Assembly (NCBI GenBank): GCA_946631935.1
Contig: CAMPAP010000103.1
Location: forward strand, 1 to 14,594
DNA length: 14,594 nt
Reading direction: 5' to 3'
DNA from: an uncultured Lachnospiraceae bacterium
Lineage (GTDB): Bacteria > Bacillota > Clostridia > Lachnospirales > Lachnospiraceae
Shown piece by piece: positions 7,435 to 13,079 of this stretch. The notes beneath the pieces are model-generated. The model ran no database searches. It was not told where the DNA came from and was given only the letters and a program-made list of their open reading frames with translations. How positions within the stretch are numbered: the first letter of the stretch is position 1; the number at the start of each line of letters is the position of its first letter. Made by a program: the position numbers and the translations under genes.

Positions 7435-8388
7435 ATGCCGGAGCTTAAAAATATAACCGCAGAGATTTCCGGAGACGGAAGTTTTAAAAGACAGAAGAAC
7501 AGATTCACCACACCCTTCGGAAAAGGAGAGGGAAAGCTTCCAGTTGAGGCGGGGAGGTACAGGATCCTGTGCTCCCAGGCATGCCCCTGGGCACACCGTT
7601 CCCTTATTGTAAGAAGGCTTCTGGGACTTGAAGATGTCATCAGTGTCGGAATTCTTGATCCCGTCAGGCCGGAGAATCCCAATGACTGGGCTTTTACTCT
7701 TGATGAGGGAAATGTCGATCCGGTACTCGGATATCATTTTTTGAGCGAAGCGTATCTTAAAGCAGATCCTGATTATGTCGGAAGATTTACGGTTCCCGCA
7801 TATGTTGACATAACAACGGGTAAAGTTGTTAATAATGATTATTTTAATCTGACAAGATATCTGGAAACAGAGTGGAAGGAATTTCATAAACCAGGAGCTC
7901 CTGATCTTTATCCGGAGCCCCTTCGTGAAAAGATCGATGAGATGAATGATATTCTTTTTCATGAGATCAATAACGGAGTTTATAAAGCCGGATTTGCAAG
8001 AAGTCAGGAAGCTTACGAAAAGAATTATAACCTTGTATTTAACCGTCTGGATGCTCTTGAGGAAAGGTTATCCCATTCAAGATATCTGTTCGGTGACAGG
8101 ATAACCGAATCTGATGTAAGACTTTATGTTTCACTGGCAAGATTTGATGTTGCATATTACAACGGTTTTAATCTGAATAAAAAACTCATAAGGGAATATG
8201 AGAATCTTTGGGGATATGCAAGAGATCTCTACCAGACTCCCGGATTCGGTGATACTACAAACTTTGAAGCTATTAAGAAGCATTACCATCTCTGTGCGGT
8301 TGCTTCCAATCCATACAGAATCGTTCCTGCGGGACCTGATCTTGAATGCTGGAATACACCTCACGGAAGAGACAGAGAATATAACTGA
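7435..8388 (+). CDS. Xi-class glutathione S-transferase-fold protein (glutathionyl-hydroquinone reductase family), paralog 2
   Basis: A 317-residue family member closer to the canonical form than the protein at 481. The thioredoxin-like domain carries the catalytic motif CPWAHR with Cys50; another Cys (46) is four residues earlier. Next come the VGILDPVRPEN and YVGRFTVPAYVD segments, and a helical domain with APDLYP, NNGVYKAGFARSQEAYE and SRYLFGDRITESDVRLYVSL. The C-terminal NPYRIVPAGPD followed by TPHGR is the family's usual ending. The glutathione-contacting Glu-Ser of characterised enzymes is Asp135-Tyr136 here, as in paralog 1. A GGAG at 7421-7424 serves ATG 7435. It lies 20 bp after the GNAT gene and 15 bp before the next PLP enzyme. 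The likely reaction is reductive removal of a thiol from an S-conjugate, or another thiol-transfer step; the actual substrate is unknown. Confidence 0.87.
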   Translation: MPELKNITAEISGDGSFKRQKNRFTTPFGKGEGKLPVEAGRYRILCSQACPWAHRSLIVRRLLGLEDVISVGILDPVRPENPNDWAFTLDEGNVDPVLGYHFLSEAYLKADPDYVGRFTVPAYVDITTGKVVNNDYFNLTRYLETEWKEFHKPGAPDLYPEPLREKIDEMNDILFHEINNGVYKAGFARSQEAYEKNYNLVFNRLDALEERLSHSRYLFGDRITESDVRLYVSLARFDVAYYNGFNLNKKLIREYENLWGYARDLYQTPGFGDTTNFEAIKKHYHLCAVASNPYRIVPAGPDLECWNTPHGRDREYN

Positions 8389-8403
8389 TTAAAGGAAAAA
8401 GAT

Positions 8404-9501
8404 ATGAGCTACGAAATCGACACACGATGTATACACGGAGAAGGACATAAAAACAGGGATGCCAACTGTTCCATCAGTTATCCCATTTATCAGACTGCGT
8501 CTTTTTCCCATCTTACACCCGGTCATAATCCTACCGGTTTCGATTATTCCAGAGAATCAAATCCCACAAGAACATATCTTGAAGAAACCATAAGTTCACT
8601 TGAACATGCATATGATACCATCGCGTTTGCATCCGGAATGGCTGCCATCGCCACCGTTTTTGAATATTTTAAACCCGGTGACCATATCATCCTCGGGGAC
8701 GATCTATATGGCGGTGTTGTCCGCCTCATAACCCAGATCAGTGAAAAGAACGGATATAACATTGAATATGTCAGCACATCGGATATCAATGCTCTGAAAA
8801 ACAGCATCAGGCCTGATACCCGTGCCATATATTTTGAAACTCCCACCAATCCCATGATGCATATAACCGATATCGGGACTGTTTCAAAGCTTGCTCATGA
8901 CGCCGGTGCACTGGTGATAGTGGACAACACTTTTATGACTCCTTATTTTCAGAATCCCATCTCTGAGGGAGCGGATATAGTTGTGCATTCGGGTACTAAA
9001 TACCTGAGCGGTCACAATGATACCGTATGTGGATTCTTATGCAGTGCAGACAAGATCCTTGCAGACAGATTCAGACTGCTTTCCAAAACCACGGGAGCAA
9101 CTCTGGGGCCCTTTGAGTGCTGGCTCTGTCTGAGAGGATTAAAAACCCTTGCGATCCGTATGGACAGACATAAAAGTAATGCAGAGGCTGTTAAGGCATG
9201 GCTTGAGAATAGAGAAGAGGTTGAGAAAGTATACTATGCGGGAAGCGGTATGATCTCTTTTTCGGTTAAGAGCGCTGAGTTTGCCGTAAAGGTGCTTGAA
9301 AGAATTAAGCTCATCACTTTTGCGGAAAGCCTGGGAGGAACCGAATCCCTTTTGACATATCCCATCATACAGACACATCCCGATGTGCCGGAAGAAATAA
9401 GAAAAAAACTCGGTATCACTGATAAGCTTCTCAGATTATCGGTAGGTATCGAAAACCCCGGAGATATCATAAATGATCTTAAAACAGCATTTGAAAGCTG
9501 A
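8404..9501 (+). CDS. Trans-sulfuration PLP enzyme (cystathionine gamma-synthase/lyase-like), with a missing internal segment
   Basis: A 365-residue fold-type-I PLP enzyme. It shows Tyr48 and Arg50 (DYSRESNPTR), LYGGVVRL, DNTFMTPYFQ, the Schiff-base lysine Lys199 in HSGTKYLSGHND, the loop TTGATLGPFE, and the C-terminal SLGGTESLLTYPIIQTH and LLRLSVGIEN. It is shorter than the lyase at 3371 because about 17 residues are missing after VYYAG. There the other enzyme reads YPGLESDPGYELQKSQTDYP before MLSF, whereas here only YAGSG precedes MISF (around 9229-9263). The frame is intact on both sides, so this is an in-frame loss rather than a frameshift. AAAGGA at 8391-8396 serves ATG 8404. The enzyme could be a cystathionine gamma-synthase or a beta/gamma-lyase. 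The next gene begins 14 bp later, consistent with the operon continuing. Confidence 0.83.
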   Translation: MSYEIDTRCIHGEGHKNRDANCSISYPIYQTASFSHLTPGHNPTGFDYSRESNPTRTYLEETISSLEHAYDTIAFASGMAAIATVFEYFKPGDHIILGDDLYGGVVRLITQISEKNGYNIEYVSTSDINALKNSIRPDTRAIYFETPTNPMMHITDIGTVSKLAHDAGALVIVDNTFMTPYFQNPISEGADIVVHSGTKYLSGHNDTVCGFLCSADKILADRFRLLSKTTGATLGPFECWLCLRGLKTLAIRMDRHKSNAEAVKAWLENREEVEKVYYAGSGMISFSVKSAEFAVKVLERIKLITFAESLGGTESLLTYPIIQTHPDVPEEIRKKLGITDKLLRLSVGIENPGDIINDLKTAFES

Positions 9502-9515
9502 AACAGGTGAAGCAG

Positions 9516-10706
9516 ATGCCCGAAAGAAATCTTGATTTTGACAAAATAATTAATCGTTATAAAACAAGATGTCTCAAGTATGATTTTAAAACAAGGAGAG
9601 GCCTTCCCGAAGACGTACTTCCCTTATGGGTTGCGGATATGGATTTTAAGACATCTTCCTATATTGAGGATGCCGTAAAGTCCGTGGCTGAGCATAATAT
9701 CTACGGGTATATAAACACACAGCCGGGCGACGGCTTTTTTGACGCTGTAGCTCTTTGGATGAAAAGGCATCACGACTGGGATGTTGAAGAAAAGTGGCAT
9801 GTTAAGACACCGGGAGTTGTTTTTGCAATAAGCGCAGCGGTAAGAGCGCTGACAAAACCGGGAGACGCGGTTTTGATACAGCAGCCGGTATATTACCCAT
9901 TTGCAAATGTTGTCAGATCCAACGACAGGAAACTGATCGTAAGCGATCTGGTGAAAAGAGAAGACGGGAAGTTTGAAACGGATTATGAAGATTTTGAGAA
10001 AAAGATAACAGAAAATGATGTAAAGTTTTTTATCCTCTGCAATCCGCATAATCCCGTGGGAAGAGCCTGGAAAAAAGAGGAACTCCTAAAGATTGGCAGG
10101 ATATGCCGTGATCATAAGGTGTTTGTTTTCAGTGATGAGATCCATTTTGATTTTATATGGAACGGAAAACATAATGTTTTTCAGGAACAGGATGAAAGCT
10201 TCAAAGAATTCACCATTACCGCAACCTCTGCAAGTAAAACCTTCAACCTTGCGGGACTCCAGCAGTCGAATATCTTTATCCCGGATCCTGCCATAAAGAG
10301 AAGATTTATAAGTCAGATCGATGCAACAGGTTATGACGAACCCAATATATGCGGAATAGCAGCTGCTGAGGCAGCTTATCTGCATGGAGAAGAGTGGTAT
10401 CTGAAAATGAGATCATATGTTGAGGAGGGTATTGACAGGGCTGTCAGTTATGTAAATGAAAACATTCCCGGAGTAAAACTTGTAAAACCCGAAGGAACAT
10501 ATCTGATATGGCTTGATTTTACAGGGGCAGGTCTTTACGGAAATAAGCTTGATGATCTGATCATAAATAAAGCGGGTTTGTGGCTCGATTCCGGAAAAAT
10601 GTTCGGAGGATCCGGAGACGGTTATCAGAGACTGAATGCGGCATGTCCCCACAGCATACTTGAAGAGGCTCTGGTGCGAATAAAGAATGCCATGGAAAAA
10701 TTATAA
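9516..10706 (+). CDS. patB: Cystathionine beta-lyase / cysteine-S-conjugate beta-lyase, MalY/PatB family
   Basis: A 396-residue fold-type-I PLP enzyme of aminotransferase class I/II. It is recognisable from LPLWVADMDF, IYGYINTQPGD, VKTPGVVFAISAAVRAL, FILCNPHNPVGRAW, SDEIHFDF, the Schiff-base lysine Lys241 in TSASKTFNLAGLQ, and GTYLIWLDF. PatB/MalY proteins release thiols or sulfide, pyruvate and ammonia from cystathionine and S-substituted cysteines. ATG 9516 is preferred over an in-frame GTG at 9507 because AGGTGA (9505-9510) is placed 5 nt before it, whereas the GTG would sit within this site. It is the last gene of the operon, followed by a strong terminator. Together with the two trans-sulfuration enzymes it gives the operon three C-S bond enzymes. 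MalY in E. coli also has a regulatory role, which cannot be inferred here. Confidence 0.92.
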   Translation: MPERNLDFDKIINRYKTRCLKYDFKTRRGLPEDVLPLWVADMDFKTSSYIEDAVKSVAEHNIYGYINTQPGDGFFDAVALWMKRHHDWDVEEKWHVKTPGVVFAISAAVRALTKPGDAVLIQQPVYYPFANVVRSNDRKLIVSDLVKREDGKFETDYEDFEKKITENDVKFFILCNPHNPVGRAWKKEELLKIGRICRDHKVFVFSDEIHFDFIWNGKHNVFQEQDESFKEFTITATSASKTFNLAGLQQSNIFIPDPAIKRRFISQIDATGYDEPNICGIAAAEAAYLHGEEWYLKMRSYVEEGIDRAVSYVNENIPGVKLVKPEGTYLIWLDFTGAGLYGNKLDDLIINKAGLWLDSGKMFGGSGDGYQRLNAACPHSILEEALVRIKNAMEKL

Positions 10707-10729
10707 AAAATTCAGAAAGCGACATAAAG

Positions 10730-10756
10730 AAAAGCGGCACATTTTGTGCCGCTTTT
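10730..10756. terminator. Bidirectional intrinsic terminator between patB and amt
   Basis: AAAAGCGGCAC (10730-10740) and GTGCCGCTTTT (10746-10756) form a perfect 11-bp stem with loop ATTTT. The outer A/T tracts give a T run on either strand, so it can end both the plus-strand sulfur operon (stop at 10706) and the minus-strand amt gene (stop at 10776). Confidence 0.92.
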
Positions 10757-10775
10757 CCCTTACAGGGGAGATCTT

Positions 10776-12542
10776 TTATTCCACGTCCTGAAGGGCGTCG
10801 AAATCTTCTTCACCCGTTCTTATTTTAACGACCTTACGAACACTGTAAACGAATATCTTACCGTCTCCGATATGTCCGGTATAAAGTGCTTTCTTTGCAG
10901 CTTCTATAACTTTCTCTACTGGGATCGCACTTACGACTACTTCAAGTTTAACCTTTGGAAGAAGGGTTGCGTCGATCTCGACACCACGGTATCTCTCACC
11001 TGCACCCTTCTGGATTCCGCATCCCATTACCTGGGTTACTGTCATTCCCGTTACGCCTAGTTTATTCATTGCCTTGCGGAGAGTATCGTATCTCGAAAGC
11101 TTTGCGATAATAACAACCTTGTAAATGCCGGTTGAGCTTTCCGGAAGAAGATCATCAGCTTCCCTGATGACAGGAACTGCAGCGTTCTTCTTTGCCTGTG
11201 AAGCTTCGTCATAACTTTCCGATCCGAGGTTGGTGTTTTCGTTCACACTCATTGTCATTGTTGTGGTATCCATGATGGAGAAGCCTGCATATGCTGAAGG
11301 AAGACCGTGCTCAGTTGCATCAAGACCTGTGATCTCTTCTTCTTCGGATACTCTCAGTCCGATAGTTGATTTAATGATAAGGAAAGCAATCGTAATGGTA
11401 ACTACTGTCCATGCGATGGTCACACCCATACCACCGAGCTGTTTTATGAGCTGTCCTATTCCGCCACCGTAGAAAAGACCTTTTGTAATACCTGCACTGG
11501 CAAATCCGGGAGCAGTATCGGTTGCAAAAAGACCTACTGCGATGGTACCCCAGATACCGTTGAACATATGAACCGCAACAGCACCAACGGGATCGTCTAC
11601 ATGAGTTACGTTATCGTTGAACCATACGCCGAATACTACCAGAAGACCTGCAATGGCACCGATGACCGCCGAACCTGCACAGTCCGTTACATCACATGGT
11701 GCGGTGATGGCAACAAGTCCTGCAAGTGAAGCGTTGAGACACATTGAAACATCGGGCTTGCCGTATTTAAGCCAGGTGAAGATCATACATACAACAGTGG
11801 CAACTGCGGGAGCTACTGTAGTGGTAAGAAATATAGAACCGAGAGTGGGAAGGTCGGTTGCTGCCGCGCCGTTAAATCCGTACCATCCGAGCCAGAGGAT
11901 AAATACACCTAAAGCTGCGATGACGAGGTTGTGTCCGGGGAATGCGTTTACCTTGGTAACCTTTCCCTTTTCGTCTTTTTCGAACTTTCCGATCCTGGGA
12001 CCCAGCATCCATGCACCGATGAGAGCACAGATACCACCGACCATGTGAATGCAGTTTGAACCTGCATAATCGTGGAATCCCAACTGTGCAAGGAATCCGC
12101 CGCCCCAAGTCCAGTGAGCTTCGATGGGGTAGATAATTGCAGATATGATCGCTGAATACAGGCAGTAGCTTGAGAATTTGGTTCTCTCTGCCATTGATCC
12201 GGATACGATGGTAGCGGTCGTTGCACAGAAAACAAGGTTGAATACGAATGATGAATAATCAAAAGAACCGTATTTTGTAAAAACATCAAAGCTGAATCCA
12301 CCGGCAAAACCACCGAGGATGTTGTCACCGAGCATAAGGGATGCACCGCAGATAAACCACATAACGGTTCCGATACAAAAGTCCATGAGGTTTTTCATGA
12401 TGATATTGCCGGAGTTCTTGGCTCTTGTGAAACCGGCTTCACACATTGCAAATCCGGCCTGCATCCAGAAGACCAGGGCTGCTCCTATCAAAAACCACAC
12501 GCCGTATAATTCGCTGCTAAAACTGCTTAATAACTCTTCCAT
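10776..12542 (-). CDS. amt: Ammonium transporter fused to a C-terminal PII signalling domain
   Basis: A 588-residue membrane protein. Residues 1-421 are a full Amt/AmtB channel that takes up ammonium: AHWTWGGGF, Asp158, pore His166 (CIHMVGG) and His325 (VHMFNG), and the cytoplasmic tail STIGLRVSEEEEITGLD. After a linker (about 422-471), residues 472-588 form a complete PII domain with GVTGMTVTQV, T-loop QKGAGERYRG, LPKVK, B-loop TGHIGDGKIF and RTGEED; Gln511 and Lys530, used for ATP and 2-oxoglutarate binding, are kept. The T-loop tyrosine that is uridylylated in E. coli GlnB (Tyr51) is Ile523 here, while the Tyr46 equivalent (Tyr518) remains. The fusion suggests channel gating in cis by energy and nitrogen status. 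ATG 12542 follows GAGAGGAG (12549-12556). It is transcribed away from metY and controlled through the leader described below. Confidence 0.93.
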   Translation of the reverse strand: MEELLSSFSSELYGVWFLIGAALVFWMQAGFAMCEAGFTRAKNSGNIIMKNLMDFCIGTVMWFICGASLMLGDNILGGFAGGFSFDVFTKYGSFDYSSFVFNLVFCATTATIVSGSMAERTKFSSYCLYSAIISAIIYPIEAHWTWGGGFLAQLGFHDYAGSNCIHMVGGICALIGAWMLGPRIGKFEKDEKGKVTKVNAFPGHNLVIAALGVFILWLGWYGFNGAAATDLPTLGSIFLTTTVAPAVATVVCMIFTWLKYGKPDVSMCLNASLAGLVAITAPCDVTDCAGSAVIGAIAGLLVVFGVWFNDNVTHVDDPVGAVAVHMFNGIWGTIAVGLFATDTAPGFASAGITKGLFYGGGIGQLIKQLGGMGVTIAWTVVTITIAFLIIKSTIGLRVSEEEEITGLDATEHGLPSAYAGFSIMDTTTMTMSVNENTNLGSESYDEASQAKKNAAVPVIREADDLLPESSTGIYKVVIIAKLSRYDTLRKAMNKLGVTGMTVTQVMGCGIQKGAGERYRGVEIDATLLPKVKLEVVVSAIPVEKVIEAAKKALYTGHIGDGKIFVYSVRKVVKIRTGEEDFDALQDVE

Positions 12543-12577
12543 AATCTTTCTCCTCTCTTTTTTCGTCGTGATCATCA

Positions 12578-12625
12578 CTACGAATCTTTTGAAGTATCAA
12601 AGGTTAAGCGGGAATTATTATTCAT
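12578..12625 (-). CDS. Predicted 15-residue leader peptide upstream of amt
   Basis: A short frame encoding MNNNSRLTFDTSKDS, with a very strong ribosome site AGGAGGT placed 6 nt before its ATG (12625). Its stop TAG (12580-12578) is followed immediately by GTGATG codons in the amt frame, 36 nt before amt's own start. It lies after the leader terminator, so it is translated only when the terminator is read through. It may couple translation to amt, or three consecutive Asn codons may sense amide supply. Both are speculation; no homolog is recognised. The ribosome site is the main support. Confidence 0.5.
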   Translation of the reverse strand: MNNNSRLTFDTSKDS

Positions 12626-12660
12626 GTTGTTACCTCCTCTCCCGGGGCATTGTCCTAAGT

Positions 12661-12700
12661 AAAAAAAGGCGCCCAGACCGTGTATTGTCTGAGCGCCTTT
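12661..12700 (-). terminator. Intrinsic terminator in the amt leader (attenuator, distal)
   Basis: Read on the minus strand, AAAGGCGCUCAGAC (12700-12687) pairs fully with GUCUGGGCGCCUUU (12678-12665), with one U-G pair, around the loop AAUACACG. The 3' arm runs into seven consecutive U (12667-12661). It lies between the predicted amt promoter and the amt start, so it must stop transcription unless relieved. The 5' arm overlaps the P2 hexaloop hairpin at 12691-12704. Confidence 0.85.
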
Positions 12701-12760
12701 GCCCGTTTTGTTATAAAAAAGAAAATGCGCCTTGGAGTTATCCAAAGCGCCTTTGCTTTA
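12691..12760 (-). promoter_or_regulatory. Candidate ANTAR antiterminator target: two hairpins with AAAGGC hexaloops
   Basis: The 11-nt word GCAAAGGCGCU occurs twice in the amt leader. Around each copy an alternative hairpin with the same hexaloop AAAGGC can form. P1 is UAAAGC-loop-GCUUUG (12760-12743); P2 is GGGC-loop-GCUC (12704-12691). ANTAR proteins (EutV, NasR, and NitR of clostridia) bind paired hairpins whose six-base loops have A at position 1 and G at position 4; AAAGGC fits. Each hairpin uses part of the 5' arm of one leader terminator, so binding would prevent termination. P2 is only 4 bp with one G-U pair, which is the weak point. No ANTAR gene is in the window. Confidence 0.5.
12715..12750 (-). 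terminator. Second, proximal terminator-like hairpin in the amt leader
   Basis: On the minus strand GCGCUUUGG (12750-12742) pairs over nine positions, one of them U-G, with CCAAGGCGC (12735-12727) around the loop AUAACU. AUUUUCUUUUUU follows (12726-12715). This has the form of an intrinsic terminator and begins about 12 nt after the predicted transcription start. Its 5' arm overlaps the P1 hexaloop hairpin at 12743-12760. Confidence 0.65.
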
Positions 12761-12768
12761 CAAACGTC

Positions 12769-12797
12769 AGTTTAATACCACAGAAATAATATGTCAA
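12769..12797 (-). promoter_or_regulatory. Predicted promoter of amt
   Basis: On the minus strand a perfect -35 TTGACA (12797-12792) and -10 TAAACT (12774-12769, 4 of 6) are spaced by 17 bp. A run of A/T just upstream resembles an UP element. The start would fall near 12762, immediately before the P1 hairpin, giving a leader of about 220 nt. Confidence 0.65.
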
Positions 12798-12880
12798 GAA
12801 AAAATTTAAAAAAGCGAAAAAGCACGCTCTGCCTGTGTGTACGTGTCATTTCTTTGAGGATGTATGTATAAATATATGCG

Positions 12881-12904
12881 ATAAGTTTTTCTTATAACGG
12901 GTGA
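12881..12904 (+). promoter_or_regulatory. Predicted LysR-type operator upstream of metY (copy B)
   Basis: Inverted repeat ATAAG-TTTTT-CTTAT (12881-12895) with flank ACGGGTGA, matching copy A at 1700-1723. It starts 38 nt before the -35 element, and its centre lies at about -66 relative to the predicted start. Confidence 0.6.
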
Positions 12905-12918
12905 ACGATTATAGGTAT

Positions 12919-12947
12919 TTTACACTTTGCTCAAATATAAATATCAT
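12919..12947 (+). promoter_or_regulatory. Predicted promoter of metY
   Basis: -35 TTTACA (12919-12924) and -10 TATCAT (12942-12947), each 5 of 6 to consensus, with 17-bp spacing. Start predicted near 12954. It diverges from the amt promoter, with about 120 bp between the two -35 elements. Confidence 0.65.
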
Positions 12948-13079
12948 TAGCACATAAGAAATAAACAGCGTAGGAAATGCAATACAGGCTAAAGACACTA
13001 AATAGTCCCGGACAAAAAATAAAAAAACAGTAAGAAAAACAATCCGGTAAAACAGGGAAAAGTAAAGGAGGAAATGATC
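12948..13079 (+). other. A-rich 5' leader of metY with strong ribosome site
   Basis: About 125 nt of leader, very A-rich between 13013 and 13042. CCGGA (13008-13012) and TCCGG (13043-13047) could close a large open loop, but it would be weak. I see no SAM riboswitch, T-box or terminator signature. AAAGGAGG at 13064-13071 decides the start: it is 8 nt from ATG 13080 and only 2 nt from the in-frame ATG at 13074. The rest of the intergenic stretch (12543-12947) holds the amt leader and the two promoters, plus an unassigned AT-rich spacer at 12798-12880. Confidence 0.6.

Noticed and set aside
9507..9515. GTG start for the PatB-like gene
   Set aside because: The GTG lies within the AGGTGA site that serves ATG 9516, and it has no ribosome site of its own.
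12543..12578. Longer amt starting at GTG 12578 (12 extra residues)
   Set aside because: The extra residues are charged and unlike an Amt N terminus, and GAGAGGAG is placed for ATG 12542. The upstream start codons overlap the leader peptide stop, so coupling is possible but not the main start.
12661..12700. Terminator of a plus-strand gene
   Set aside because: No plus-strand gene ends upstream of it; the long U run is on the minus strand, inside the amt leader.
12661..12760. Glutamine riboswitch (glnA or Downstream-peptide motif)
   Set aside because: The leader has two simple hairpins and a short frame, but I cannot find the conserved junction of that riboswitch class, and it is mainly known from cyanobacteria.
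12319..12789. 156-residue plus-strand open frame across the amt start and leader
   Set aside because: It is antisense to the conserved Amt N terminus and to the leader hairpins, has no ribosome site and matches no family I know.
12948..13079. SAM riboswitch or T-box in the metY leader
   Set aside because: Methionine genes in Firmicutes often carry one, but this leader is too short and A-rich, has no terminator, and shows none of the conserved S-box or T-box sequences.
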